Of a stretch of DNA of 64,000 bases, positions 1 to 9,783 are shown piece after piece. Each line of letters begins with the position of its first letter. The stretch's first letter is position 1. Position numbers and translations under genes: made by a program. The notes under the pieces are model-generated. The model had not been told where the DNA came from. It saw nothing but the letters and a program-made list of their open reading frames with translations, and did not search any database. Origin of the DNA: Haematobia irritans (Eukaryota > Arthropoda > Insecta > Diptera > Muscidae); NCBI RefSeq assembly GCF_050003625.1, contig NC_134400.1, positions 65,275,011 through 65,339,010 of the forward strand, written 5' to 3'.

Positions 1-2239
1 TAGAAATCTATATATCTTTTATTCCCCGGGGTCTGTGTACACCACGCCTCACTGTTGGGAATTAGAGTTTCAAACTTTTTGTCGAAAAGTGGTTTTGCCA
101 GGGTGTAATCCACTACGTTAGGCACATCTGGCATTACTTTGAGGACCGAACTATGACCGTACATTTTTTCCGACCACAGCGATAGCTCGAGCAACCGCAC
201 AGCCGTTGTTGCAGCTGACTGTTTGGCTAAAATGTCTAAAGGGAATAGATGTAGCATGACATTAAGGGAGTCTGTTCCTGTCTTACTAAATGCACCTGAG
301 ATACATAAGCTCGCCATACGCTGAACTTTATCTAAACAAGTCGGTTTCTGAAGTGCCGGCCACCAGACTACAACACCATATAGCATTATAGGTCTAACTA
401 CTGCCGTGTATAGCCAATGCACAATTTTTGGTTTTAGTCCCCACATTTTCCCTATTGCCTTTTTGCACGAGTACAAAGCTACCGTTCTCGCCCTTTCTTC
501 AATATTAAGCCTAAAATTCAGCTTCCTGTCCAAAATAACGCCAAGGTATTTTGCATACTCACCAAAGGGAATTTCAGTACCCCCTAAGGAAATAGGCCTA
601 AACGTGGGAGTTTTGCGATCTTTGCAGTACATGACTAGTTCTGTCTTTGCTGGATTTACACCAAGACCATTATCTTTCGCCAATTTCTCAGTCATCCGGA
701 GAGCTCTCTGTATAATATCTCTGATTGTGGATGGGAATTTTCCTCTGACTGCTAGCGCCACATCATCTGCGTATGCCCCACTTTTATCCTTTCTTTTTCT
801 AGGGAAACCAGAAGGTTGTTTATAGCAACATTCCAAAGAAGAGGTGATAGAACTCCTCCTTGGGGAGTGCCTCTGTTCACATACCTTTGTATGTTTGCTT
901 GCCCTAGTGTGGCTGAAATACGTCTCTTTATTAGAAGTTCGTCTAACAGCCTAAGTATACCTGGATCAACATTCAGAGTTGTCAGTCCATTTAATATCGA
1001 GCTCCATTCCAAAGAAGATGTGATAGAACTCCTCCTTGGGGAGTGCCTCTGTTCACATACCTTTGTATGTTTGCTTACCCTAGTGTGGCTGAAATACGTC
1101 TCTTTATTAGAAGTTCGTCTAACAGCCTAAGTATACCTGGATCAACATTCAGAGTTGTCAGTCCATTTAATATCGAGCTCCGATGGACATTATTGAATGC
1201 CCCTTCGATGTCTAGAAACGCCACGATTGTGTATTCTTTGACAGATAGTGAGCTTTCAATAAAGCTGACTAGTTTTTGCAATGCGGTCTCAGTAGACCTG
1301 CCCTTCGAGTATGCATGCTGTCGTTTCGAGAGCAAACTTGAATCCACGCTAGTTCTAAGATACATGTCTATCATCCTCTCCAGGGTCTTAAGTAGGAATG
1401 AGGATAAGCTGATTGGTCGGAAATCCTTCGCACTCGAGTGAGTGGCTTTTCCTGCTTTAGGTATGAAGACGACTTTTGTTTCCCTCCACTTTTCTGGAAT
1501 ATATGCTAAGTTTACACATCGTTTATATATCACCGTCAACCAGGGGATAGTTCTTTCAGCCACTGCCTGTAACTCCGCCGGAGTAATTCCATCAGGTCCT
1601 GGGGATTTGAATGGTACAAAGCTATTTAAAGCCCATTTTATTCTAGATTCCGACACAATTTCCTCGATAGGAAATGATCGCTGAGCCTCTGTTACACCGC
1701 CGGAACATGGTTCAACCGTCTGATTACCAGGGAAGTGTGTGTCCAAAAGTACCTCCAACGTCTCCTCACTGGAGGTTGTCCAATTTCCCTCCGATGTTTT
1801 AATGAAACCTGGAGCGGTGTTAGTGGATGCTAGTACCTTCCGTAGTCTGAAAGCCTCTGACGTATTCTCAATACTGCTACAGTAATCATCCCAAGAGTTT
1901 TGTTGAGACCTTCTCAGTTCTCGTTTATATTCTCTCAGATTCATCTTGTAAATGTCCCAATCCTCCGGCTCTTGTGGACTTTGCTTTGTTAAAGAGCTTC
2001 CTACAGGATTTCCTCATATTACCTAACTCCGTAGTCCACCATGGCGGCCAATTTTTTCTCCTTGGCTTTCCTCTAGGACAAGCAGCTTTCAGTGACATGT
2101 TGAAGGCCTTAGTAATCCGCTCCACTGCGTGTTCGATATCTTGCACATTGCTCATATTTGTCTCTGGCATTTCCGGCATCATCAAATTGAACGATTTCCT
2201 ATTGGGTATAGGGAATCGTTCAATCAGCTTTCCTAACAT
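1..2239 (-). pseudogene. LOA-type ORF2: linker and reverse transcriptase, broken
   Basis: This segment encodes the part of ORF2 that copies element RNA into DNA at the nicked target. The linker (1925-2239) has the PPWW motif and a basic stretch. The RT core (about 1075-1944) shows the SPGPDGITPAEL region, FRPISL and the first catalytic motif AFLDIEGAFNN. The GTPQGGVLSPLLWN block is at about 850-930. A YADD catalytic box can be read near 755-775 only after a one-base frame change. The remaining thumb-like region continues to the window edge (1-750) in that second frame. The 176-bp duplication repeats RT codons and also shifts the frame. Confidence 0.75.
830..1181. repeat. 176-bp tandem duplication inside RT
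   Basis: Bases 830-1005 are repeated almost perfectly at 1006-1181; the main difference is one or two substitutions near the start (AAGAGG versus AAGATG). Because 176 is not a multiple of three, the duplication shifts the RT reading frame and gives two overlapping readings of the same RT segment. Confidence 0.9.
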
Positions 2240-2835
2240 TTGGCGGAAATATGGTCTTTGAAGTACGAACAGCCAATCTGAAACTGATGTAGTGATGATC
2301 TGAGAAGCTATGTTCCCTCAAAACTTGCCACTCAGATATCTTATCATTCAGTTCCGGAGAGGTCAACGTGACGTCCAAAACCACTTGCCTGTTTCTGGTG
2401 ACGAAGGTTGGTACATCTCCCTTAGTACGCAAAATAAACTCTATTAGCGACTCTCCCCTTGCATTAGTATCACTACTTCCCCAAATACTATGTTGTGCAT
2501 TTGCATCGCATCCCATAATGAGTTTTGTCTTTGTTTTTAGTGACTCCTCAACTGTGGTCTTAACGGCCCCTATCATGTCCCATGTAGACCGAAGATACTC
2601 AATATTTGCATTTGGATATCTCTAGACTGTCTACGACAGTGTCTGCATTGCTCAATGAAGGAAGCAGAAACAAGTTTAGTTCGTTTTTAGCAATTATACA
2701 TGCTCGATTTATATCGTTACCGGTATTATGCAAAAGTTTGAAACCCGGAGTGCTTAATTCACAGATCTTGTTCTTATATATGTATGGTTCATGAATAAGA
2801 ACTATATCTATGTCTCCTTTCATCAGGAGAACTTT
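2220..2835 (-). pseudogene. LOA-type ORF2: APE-like endonuclease, broken
   Basis: This is the apurinic-endonuclease-like domain that nicks target DNA for target-primed reverse transcription. The N-terminal part (2599-2823) contains the HEPYIYKN motif and the STPGFKLLH region. The C-terminal part (2220-2576) contains GCDANAQHSIWGS, the VLDVTL block and the SDHHYI motif with the catalytic Asp-His pair. The halves lie in different frames (shift near 2602) and another shift near 2240 separates the domain from the linker, so no functional ORF2 is possible as read. Motif content makes the family assignment secure; the clade is less certain. Confidence 0.75.
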
Positions 2836-2854
2836 TAAGGCAGCTCAAGCGGCC

Positions 2855-3645
2855 TTACAATGGTGAAGATTTATCTGGAGGAACCATAGAACCATCCAAA
2901 TTGTCAACCACCGTCACATCAGCCGCTTCAATTAAGTCATCAAGGGCTTCCTCTTCACAGATCTCGGTGACTCTCGCATCAATCCGCGGTTCAACTTTGG
3001 TGAGGTTTGAGCCTGTAGAAACTTCCCGCATATGATTTTCGCCATAGTCTGCAGGTTTTATGTCTCCTTCGGCTTCGCTAGGAGAATTTTTCACTGCTGA
3101 CTCTACCGGAGGCTTGTCCGTTTTGGAATCCTTTGGCTGATCGCTTTTGTATACCTTCATTTGGATATCATGAAAGCACGTCCTTGAGTCTAGGCTAGAT
3201 GTGGCAGCGACTCTATGTTTAATAAAAACACCGCATGTCGTCTTGGTCCATCCACCTCATCCAAACGACCAACATTCAAATCGGCGGTTGGAAGATCTGG
3301 GTTGCATTCTTTTAGTCTCTCTAGTATTGTCTCAGGATCAGGAGGGTTTGCCGGTATCCATGCATGTGCTCTAGGTTTAGCAGGTATGTCTTTTTTATCG
3401 ACTAACTCCAAAGCGGCTCCTTCCCAAACTTCACCAATTAGCATCAATGCAGCTTTAAAGCAATCCATAGACTTCTGGTCCGCAAAAGCTATTAACTTAT
3501 ATCGTCCTTGATACCACCCAGCATCTTGCCGTCGAGGACTTGGTCCGGGAAATTTTCGCACCTCTGGTGTAGACACCAGACATCGCGTTCTCAATTTCCC
3601 CCCATTTTTGCCTTGGAATCATACCATCCAATGTTCCTTCATTAA
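2855..3645 (-). pseudogene. LOA-type ORF1 (gag-like) fragment
   Basis: The reading at 3190-3594 carries a GWYQGRYKLIAF strand region, a WEGAALELV block and the RAHAWIPANPPDPE stretch. I associate this pattern with the arthropod DUF4780 domain found in ORF1 of LOA-like elements. The segment 2855-3160 is an acidic, Pro/Ser/Glu-rich tail with no recognised domain. The reading frame continues to about 3645 through a DGMIPRQKWGEIE stretch and is then fused out of context to RT of another element. No zinc knuckle is seen. ORF1 would bind the element RNA. Confidence 0.6.
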
Positions 3646-4140
3646 TATTATATTCGTTAACAATATCGATGTGATGCTCACCATAATACCAACCCATATT
3701 GCTACTGATTCTAACGCCTTTCCTGAAAACCATTACCTTGGACTTGTTAAGATTTATATCTAAAGCCCATAAGACACAGTACGAAAAAGTTCATCAATCA
3801 TAATTTGTAATTCTGATGGAGAATCCGACAGTAGGACAATGTCGTCGGCATACATTAAGACTTTGATTGAAGTACCAGCAATTGACACACTATGTGACAA
3901 AATATCTGGAAGATCTTTGAGATAAATCGAAAACAAGGTAGGGCTTAGAAGACATCCCTGTTTGACACCATAAGCGACATGAAACGCCGCAAAAAAATCA
4001 ACAAAAAAAGCGTAAATTCTTTTATCCGAAAGAAAATGTAAACGAACTATAGATTCTAAGCAGAATAAATTGTCCACGGTCAAATAACTCTTGCGAAAGC
4101 CAGCTGGGAATTCAGTAAGACGACCGTTCGTATGAAGCCA
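3646..4140 (-). pseudogene. Second non-LTR RT fragment (clade unassigned)
   Basis: The minus-strand reading contains a FPAGFRKSYLTVDN block (about 4085-4130), a degraded first catalytic motif (FFVDFFAAF), the GVKQGCLLSPTLFSIYL block and an intact MYADDIVLLSDSPSE catalytic box (about 3830-3870). It continues in another frame to KVMVFRKG and a WYYGEHHI region at about 3660-3735. An internal deletion joins the first catalytic motif directly to the GVKQG block. The rest of the RT is cut off on the left by the LOA-type insertion near 3645. It is clearly a different family from that element. I cannot decide between the RTE, L2 and related clades by eye. Confidence 0.65.
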
Positions 4141-4739
4141 GCAGGGATATAATTATACAATACCTTTCATATAGACTACATGGTAATCCTGGAAATATTT
4201 TAAATAGCTGTGAGAGAGTGGTGACCGAATGTTTTGGAGAGGGAGAAAAAGCTTTTTTGGTGATAGATTTTCAAGTCAGAAAAAAAAGAAAAAGAACTGG
4301 ACGTGAAAACGGACGGACAGAGACAAAATAAGGGGGCTTTAATATTAGTTACTGTTCTTATTTCTTGGACACGAGAAATTTTATGTTGTAAATTAGAGAT
4401 TGCATTTTTTTTGACAAAACCCCGTCCCAAAGCCGACGAGCATAACCGAATAGTCATCGTGTCCTACAACAAAAGGATCATTCCCGTAAATTGCAACAAG
4501 TTTTATACAGTAAATATTGGCTATGAATTTCACTAGTATATTTGTTTGTGTTGTTGTTGTAGTGTTTATTTATTGATCTGCCGGTATTTAATATAGCAGA
4601 ACCGTTGTTTTAATTGCAGTCATATAGGTTCATAACTGAACTCGAGTGACTGGTTTTCTTTCAAAAAACAAAAAAAAATTGGTTTGATACCCGATACGGT
4701 TTTAAACGCGTCTGTTCACTTTGAATACTGCATTTAGAC
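4141..4739. other. No gene recognised
   Basis: Low-complexity A/T-rich sequence. Two overlapping short ORFs (77-85 codons) on opposite strands have no recognisable domain and are probably chance. No repeats shared with the rest of the window were noticed. Confidence 0.5.
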
Positions 4740-4963
4740 TTACCTAATGCGGTCTAATTCCATACTTTTTAAGACTTGTCCAAAAGGATTGCATCGGAAG
4801 TGAAAAAAACTCGATAGGTGGTCACGGGATGCGCTTTAAAAGAAATGTTTGTAGACTTGCCCAAAAGGACTGCATCGGAAGTGGAAAAAACTTAATGGGG
4901 GATTCCAGGATGCGCTTTAAAGGAAATGTTTGTGGAACAACTTCCAATTTTTTTGTTGGGATG
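4740..4963. repeat. Dispersed repeat with internal duplication
   Basis: An approximately 80-bp unit (about 4774-4850) containing CATCGGAAGTG and GGATGCGCTTTAAA is repeated at about 4855-4932. The right end (GGAACAACTTCCAA then TTTTTTTGTTGGGA) matches the ends of the repeats at 38068-38096 and 63862-63885, so these are one dispersed family, probably a non-autonomous DNA element. Confidence 0.55.
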
Positions 4964-4965
4964 TA

Positions 4966-5229
4966 ACAGGTTGGCTGATAAGTCCCCAGTCTGACACATA
5001 GATGGCGTCGCTAGTATTAAATGCGTATTATTTTTATATAGTACCAACCTTCAAATGATTCGTGTCAAAATTTGACGTCTGTAAGTCAATTAGTTTGTGA
5101 GATAGAGCGTCATTTGTGAAGCATCTTTTGTTATTGTGAAAAAAATTTATAAAATACTGTTTTTTGAAGGGAAGCAAAAACTTGGCTTGATAATGAGTTT
5201 CCGGACTCTGCCCCAGGGAAATCAACAAT
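4966..5229 (+). mobile_element. Truncated irritans-type mariner, 5' end
   Basis: The segment begins after a TA at 4964-4965 with ACAGGTTGGCTGATAAGTCC, which I recognise as the terminal inverted repeat of irritans-subfamily (Himar1-like) mariners. The following leader and the first part of the transposase coding region (TGTTTTTTGAAGGGAAGCAA, then the region around TTGGCTTGATAATGAGT) are recognisable but contain deletions. Homology stops abruptly near 5229 against an LTR-like block. The catalytic domain and the right inverted repeat are missing, so it is a dead remnant. Confidence 0.75.
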
Positions 5230-5570
5230 TGTAATAGAATTGAACTAACTTGATAAATAAAACACAAGTGAATTACTTTGTGTCTAAGTCAATTCTGTTT
5301 ATTGTGGGCTCAAGGTCCCTCTTTTATACTAATTTCTTCTTAAAACTATTTTACATTTTTCAGTCTTAAATTTACTAATACATATTTACATTAATGAATT
5401 GACCAATGATAAGTCATGGATTACACACATTCTTACACTCATGTGTTTCTCATTCTTACTTTCACTTTTTACGTTACAATTGCATTTATGCTGACTGCGC
5501 AGCATTGCTCTGCTTTGAACCCATTTGCCCATATTCTTGCTTAGTTCAATGTTCTATTTAAGAGTAACAA
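5230..5570 (-). repeat. LTR-like sequence (solo LTR or 3' LTR of gypsy A)
   Basis: Read on the minus strand, this block starts TGTTACTC and ends CTATTACA. It has a TATA box (GTATAAAAGAGGG, about 5318-5330) followed by a polyadenylation signal (AATAAACAG, about 5297-5305), the order expected for U3-R-U5. It lies on the 3' side of gypsy A, so it may be its 3' LTR. However, no matching 5' copy was found near 33.6 kb and no purine tract precedes it, so a solo LTR of another family is equally possible. Confidence 0.45.
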
Positions 5571-6171
5571 GAACGGCAATAATATATAGGTCAGTTGGAC
5601 ATATGCATATGTTGATGCAGTCATCGAATACCAAAGTATGTCGATGAATCAACATAGTAAACAATTAATTTATTTTCTTTTTATCTTTAAATTTAATTAT
5701 TGTACTTATTATTAATCGGAGATGTTTTAACATTTATAATCCTGCACTGTAATTATAAGATTTTAATCTTGTTGTGTAGGTACTCAATAAAATGAAATGA
5801 AAAAACAATGTTAAGTGCAGATGCAGCGTATGTTAAAAATGTTTAGAATGTTAACATGCAATTTTATGTACAACAACGAAAATGAATGAGATGTGTGAAT
5901 GATCACACTACACCCTCACCCTAAAGAGAATTGTTCACAATTTGTGTGGTCTATACGAAACAAATTTGGTACAAGAATGTGTCACATGATCTTTCATATC
6001 GGTCTCTCTTATGTTGCTTATTTTTGTTTACAATGTTCTTGGTTGTGAAATTTAATAGGTACAATTGTTTAAGTGGTATATTTAGTGTTTTGATTTTTCA
6101 AGTAGTATAAGTTCTTTAGTATAATTGTTCTTATAGTAATTTGATACAATATATATATATATTTTTGACTT
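5571..6171. other. No gene recognised
   Basis: A/T-rich spacer between the LTR-like block and the small inverted-repeat element. It may include the 3' untranslated region of gypsy A. A short AT microsatellite (about 6150-6162) sits at the right end. Confidence 0.5.
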
Positions 6172-6395
6172 ATCCCAATAAACACAGGATGAGCGTTTTT
6201 CAAATGCAACAACTTTTCACTTGAGATATTATTGCTAATGTGTTGAATTTCACTGTTGAGGGTAATGTCTGTTTTTTGTTGAGAACGCGATTTTCTCAAC
6301 AATTTCTCAACTTGAATATTACCCTAATCCTTTGAAAGAATGTTTGAAAAATTGTTGAAATTTAGCATTTTTCAAACGTTTGTGTTTATTGGGAT
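6172..6395. mobile_element. 224-bp inverted-repeat element (MITE)
   Basis: The ends are imperfect terminal inverted repeats of about 30 bp: ATCCCAATAAACACAGGATG on the left, and on the right TGTTTATTGGGAT preceded by a GCATTTTTCAAACG block. Both ends and the interior (TTGAGATATTATTGCTAATG and following) match the two ends of the 1.4-kb element at 42059-43479, so this is an internally deleted relative. It is inserted at the end of the gypsy A integrase reading, which runs a few codons into it. No clear target duplication is visible. Confidence 0.75.
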
Positions 6396-7203
6396 GAGAT
6401 ATTTTTTTTGGTATTTCTTTAACAGATTTTTGTGTAATATTTTATCTTTGTTTTCTATTTTTATTTTTACATTAGGTTCTTTGATTTCAGTTATTTCATA
6501 TGGACCATGGTATGGTGCTTGATTTTTCTTTCTATTTTCTTTCCTTACTAAAACTAAATCACCTATTTTTATATCTATTCTATTTGTATTCAATAATGAT
6601 GTCTGACTTCTCTTGATTTTAGTCTGTTCTATTAACTTTCTAGCATTTTCTAATGATATCTTTAATCTTAATTTTAATTCATTAGGATAATTGTCAGTGT
6701 CATAGATTTTTGTGTCATTCATCACACTCTCCCCTGGCAAGGTCGGTAGCTTGCCAAAAATTAATTCAAAAGGTGAATACCCAGTATCAACATGTGGTGT
6801 TATGTTGTATGCAAATGCATAGTAAGGTATCCAATTACTCCAATTATCGTCATTCACGAAAGACAAAAAGTATTCATTTAAAACTCTATGGTTTCTTTCA
6901 ATTGTGCCCAAAGTCTCGTGATGATATGGTGTCGAAAGCCTTTGCTCAATTTTTAATAGTTTGCACATTTCGTCCATTAATTCATTAACGAATTCAGTGC
7001 CTCTATCAGATTTCAAGGATTTAAATATGCCATATCGCAAAATTAAATTTTCAATCAAAGTTTTTGCTATAGACTTGGCTTCTTTAGTTTCCATAGGTAC
7101 AGCTATTACATACTTTGTCAATTCGCATTGCATAGTCAGAATATAATGATAATTTTCTGATGGACGTAAGGGGCCAACGGTGTCAATGACAACTGTGCTA
7201 AAA
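6396..7203 (-). pseudogene. Gypsy A integrase core and C-terminus
   Basis: This integrase segment inserts the element DNA copy into the genome. The first catalytic Asp is in the VIDTVGPL block just before the gypsy B insertion (about 7175-7200). The second is in KSDRGTEFVNE (about 7000). The catalytic Glu is in TIERNHRVLNEY (about 6890-6920). The C-terminus has a GPYEITEI block typical of the gypsy integrase GPY/F module. The reading then runs into the 224-bp inverted-repeat element. Gypsy B separates it from its own zinc finger. Confidence 0.8.
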
Positions 7204-7207
7204 CTAT

Positions 7208-7806
7208 TGTTACGAATTTGATAATTATAGATATAAGTTTATTTAAATTAGTTTCCGTTAATTTAAAATTTCAAAATGTAACGATAAAATTTCGCTATCA
7301 CTTGTTGGAATCATCTATTCATTTTCTAGTATTTTCCTGAATTTCTTTTATGTTCTTTTGTTTGCTTACCGAAATGTTAGTTCTTACTCTCTCATAGAAT
7401 AGCAACCTCTTTGCTTTGTTATTCTGCATTCTCATTGTCTATTGTCATTATTGTTGTTGTTGTAGTAATGCGAGCATATATCTATGTGAGTGTGTATGTG
7501 TTTGGCAGCCACCAGATGAACAACTTAATGGTCGTAGATCCTTCTAGCATTGTCTAAGAATGTTCTGGCGTTGCCAGAATATTGTAGTGCTACCAGAATG
7601 TTCTCGTATTGCCACACCGTCATATATAAAAGCGCTCGCATGCTGCTAACGAGTCAGTCTTAATTAAAGCGTCAAACGAATAACTTCAGTGTGAACGAAT
7701 TGTAAAGTGTGAAGTCATAGTAAATAAATTGTAGATTGTCGTTATTTAAAAGAACTGTGTTTTAATTGTCGGGTAATTAAAAACGCCTAAATATAAAAAC
7801 GTAACA
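7208..7806 (+). repeat. Gypsy B 5' LTR
   Basis: This 599-bp LTR is bounded by TGTTAC and GTAACA. It carries a TATA box (TATATAAAAG, 7623-7632) and a TCAGTC initiator-like hexamer about 31 bp downstream (7654-7659). It matches the 3' copy at 12909-13528 almost throughout. Confidence 0.92.
7623..7659 (+). promoter_or_regulatory. Gypsy B LTR core promoter
   Basis: TATATAAAAG followed about 31 bp later by TCAGTC is the canonical arthropod TATA plus initiator spacing. It would start the genomic RNA in the LTR. The same pair is present in the 3' LTR near 13344-13380. Confidence 0.6.
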
Positions 7807-7826
7807 ATTGGTGTCAGAAGTGGGAT
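7807..7826 (+). other. Gypsy B primer binding site
   Basis: Directly after the LTR (one A between) lies TTGGTGTCAGAAGTGGGATA. The TGG start is the complement of a tRNA CCA end, as expected for a minus-strand primer site. A leucine-type tRNA is my best guess for the primer, from memory of similar sites, and is unverified. Confidence 0.65.
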
Positions 7827-7841
7827 AACGAAAAAAAATCA

Positions 7842-8375
7842 ATGAAGTTTAATGAGCTTCGTGTGGAAGACTTAAAAAAGGAATTGAGCAAACTGGAGCT
7901 GCCGACAACAGGCAATAAGGCCCAGCTTCAAAAGCGTCTACTGGAAGAGTTTGAACGGCGTAATATGGACATTGCGACGCATGAGTTTGATTATAAGGAA
8001 GACATTGATGAATCAATACTCGTCAATACAAGCAGTGTAGAAACTCGATCTGTGGCTTCGAGTGTTGTGGATTACACATCAATGCTCAATGTTTTGAACA
8101 AAATGATGGAAAAAAACTCTAGAAAAATCATGGATGAGAATTCTAGAAAAATGGAAGAAAATTCTAGAAAAATGGAAGAAAATTCTAGAAAAATGGAAGA
8201 AAATTCTAGAAAAATGGAAGAAAATTCTAGAAAAATGGAAGAAAATTCTAGAAAATTGCTGAAAGAAAATGCCCTACAAATGGAAGCAAATTCTAGAAAA
8301 ATGGATGAAAATTCTAGAAAATTGGAAGAAAATTCGACGAAAATTCTAGAATGGTCAACGAAAAATTACAACTAA
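7842..8375 (+). pseudogene. Gypsy B gag N-terminus: SAP-like domain and coiled coil
   Basis: A 177-codon reading starting shortly after the primer site. Residues about 4-38 (LRVEDLKKELSKLELPTTGN and onward) have the helix-turn-helix pattern of a SAP DNA-binding motif. Residues about 95-165 are a run of ENSRKMEE heptads from a 21-bp tandem repeat (about 8110-8345) and should form a charged coiled coil. The reading ends out of frame with the rest of gag (restart at 8351, overlapping by 25 nt). A one-base loss at the end of the repeat run, or an expansion error, is the simplest explanation; programmed frameshifting is less likely. Confidence 0.7.
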
Positions 8376-9325
8376 TTTCTGAAGGCATGGAGAAACGTGT
8401 GGACCATATAGAAAATCAAATTGTGGAATTGGATAAGAAAGTTCTTTCCGTGGATGAGAAAATTATGGTTCATGATGAGAAGTTTCTGCACATCGAGAAA
8501 AAAATGTCAGAGCTGGAAATTAAAGGTGGTCCAGTGCGCGTCATCGAGGGCTCAAAAATCAAAACTCCTGTTTTCGATGGCTCAACGTCATTTGATGTCT
8601 TCAAATTCCAATTCGAAATGGTTGCTTGTAGAAATTTGTGGAATGACAATGATAAAGCAATTGAACTTCTATTGGAATTAAAGGGCAATACTGCTGATGT
8701 GATACAAAGCATTCCCGCTGCTTCTAGAAATAACTATAATGAAGTAATAGCGGCACTTCAACGCAAGTATGGTGGAGAGCACAATCAGGACATCTTCAGA
8801 ATGGAATTGAGAGGAAGAATACAGAAATCGAATGAAACCCTACAAGATTTCGCAACAGAAGTTGAGCGGCTAGTTCTTTTGACATACCCAGGTGAGAGTC
8901 ATCCTCTTGTGGACCGCATCAAGATTGAAACCTTCGTCAATGGAATTCGAGACCCAGATATAAAATGTGCAACATATGCGTCACAAAAGGCTACATTCGC
9001 TGAAACAGTAACATTCGCACTTGCACAGGAGACTGCGAGATTGCTAGCGCGGCCTCAAATTCACAAGGTACGTAAAGTAGAGACAGAGTGTGATGAATCA
9101 AAGTCCGTTATTGAGTCGATGAAAGAGGCCATGAAGCAGGCAATGCAAGAAATGAAGCGAGAGGCAAATAAATCCCGGATCAAATGCTATAACTGTGATA
9201 AGCCGGGACATCTAGCTCGAGAATGCAAAGCACGACGCAAACGGTCAAGGTCCACATCACCATCTCCATTAAACAATAGCCATAAGAAGGTGACCCCACA
9301 GTCAAGTGAGTCACCTTTAAACTAA
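8351..9325 (+). CDS. Gypsy B gag: capsid and nucleocapsid
   Basis: A 324-codon reading that continues the coiled coil and then a retrotransposon capsid region (FDGSTSFDVFKFQFEMV, LRGRIQKSNETLQDFATEVERL, YPGESHPLVDRIKIETFVNGI). It ends with one CCHC zinc knuckle, CYNCDKPGHLAREC (residues about 279-292), and a basic tail. It forms the particle that packages element RNA. It stops 130 nt before the protease reading, which lies in another frame, as is common at gag/pol junctions. The true gag start is probably the 7842 ATG. Confidence 0.8.
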   Translation: MVNEKLQLISEGMEKRVDHIENQIVELDKKVLSVDEKIMVHDEKFLHIEKKMSELEIKGGPVRVIEGSKIKTPVFDGSTSFDVFKFQFEMVACRNLWNDNDKAIELLLELKGNTADVIQSIPAASRNNYNEVIAALQRKYGGEHNQDIFRMELRGRIQKSNETLQDFATEVERLVLLTYPGESHPLVDRIKIETFVNGIRDPDIKCATYASQKATFAETVTFALAQETARLLARPQIHKVRKVETECDESKSVIESMKEAMKQAMQEMKREANKSRIKCYNCDKPGHLARECKARRKRSRSTSPSPLNNSHKKVTPQSSESPLN

Positions 9326-9399
9326 ATCGAGCTAGTTCAGCGGGGCAAGAGCTGGCTCCCACAGACGATGGCCCCACCATCTCCATAGCAATAGTTCAA

Positions 9400-9783
9400 C
9401 AGAAAAATAACAATTTAACTATTTCGGTTGTTATTAATGGCGACAAGCGTACTTTGACGTTGGATACTGGTGCATCAAAGTCTATCATTAGATCTGATTT
9501 AGTAAAAGGAAAAGTTATACCACTGATTGGAGTCAAGCTACGCACGGCTACAGGGGAACCCGCAACCGTATATGGAAAGGTCACCGTAAAATTAACTATT
9601 GCTAACAAATCCGTTACTTATGATTTCATTGTGGCCGATATAGTAGACGAAGATATATTTGGAGCGGATTTCATGATTGCTTTTGGTCTCAAATTGGATA
9701 TGAAGCGTCGTGTAATGACATGGTGCGATGCCGAAATAACGTTAACGTGGGATACGACGAGAATACACCTGTCAGACGTTTGA
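9400..9783 (+). pseudogene. Gypsy B protease
   Basis: A retroviral-type aspartic protease that would cut Gag-Pol. It contains the active-site LDTGASKS (about 9460-9483) and the second conserved hydrophobic-Gly region DEDIFGADFM (about 9645-9675). A one-base frame change near 9745 moves the reading into the frame of the RT segment, so the protein is not continuous with pol as read. Confidence 0.75.

Larger units (their letters stand above)
1..3645 (-). mobile_element. Degenerate LOA/R1-type non-LTR retrotransposon
   Basis: A two-ORF non-LTR element read on the minus strand. It runs off the left edge, where the RNase H domain expected for LOA-type elements would begin. From right to left it shows an ORF1 fragment, an APE-type endonuclease, a linker and a reverse transcriptase. 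Frameshifts break it at about 2602, about 2240, about 795 and at a 176-bp tandem duplication (830-1181), so it is dead. Its right boundary lies near 3645, where its ORF1 reading abuts the RT of a different non-LTR element; this suggests 5'-truncated insertion into that older element. Assignment to the LOA/R1 group rests on protein resemblance by eye. Confidence 0.75.

Noticed and set aside
4303..4536. 77-codon ORF as a gene
   Set aside because: Overlaps an equally long antisense ORF, has no recognisable motif and lies in unassigned A/T-rich sequence.
5230..5570. Firm assignment of the LTR-like block as the gypsy A 3' LTR
   Set aside because: No matching 5' copy near 33.6 kb and no adjoining polypurine tract; kept only as an LTR-like block.
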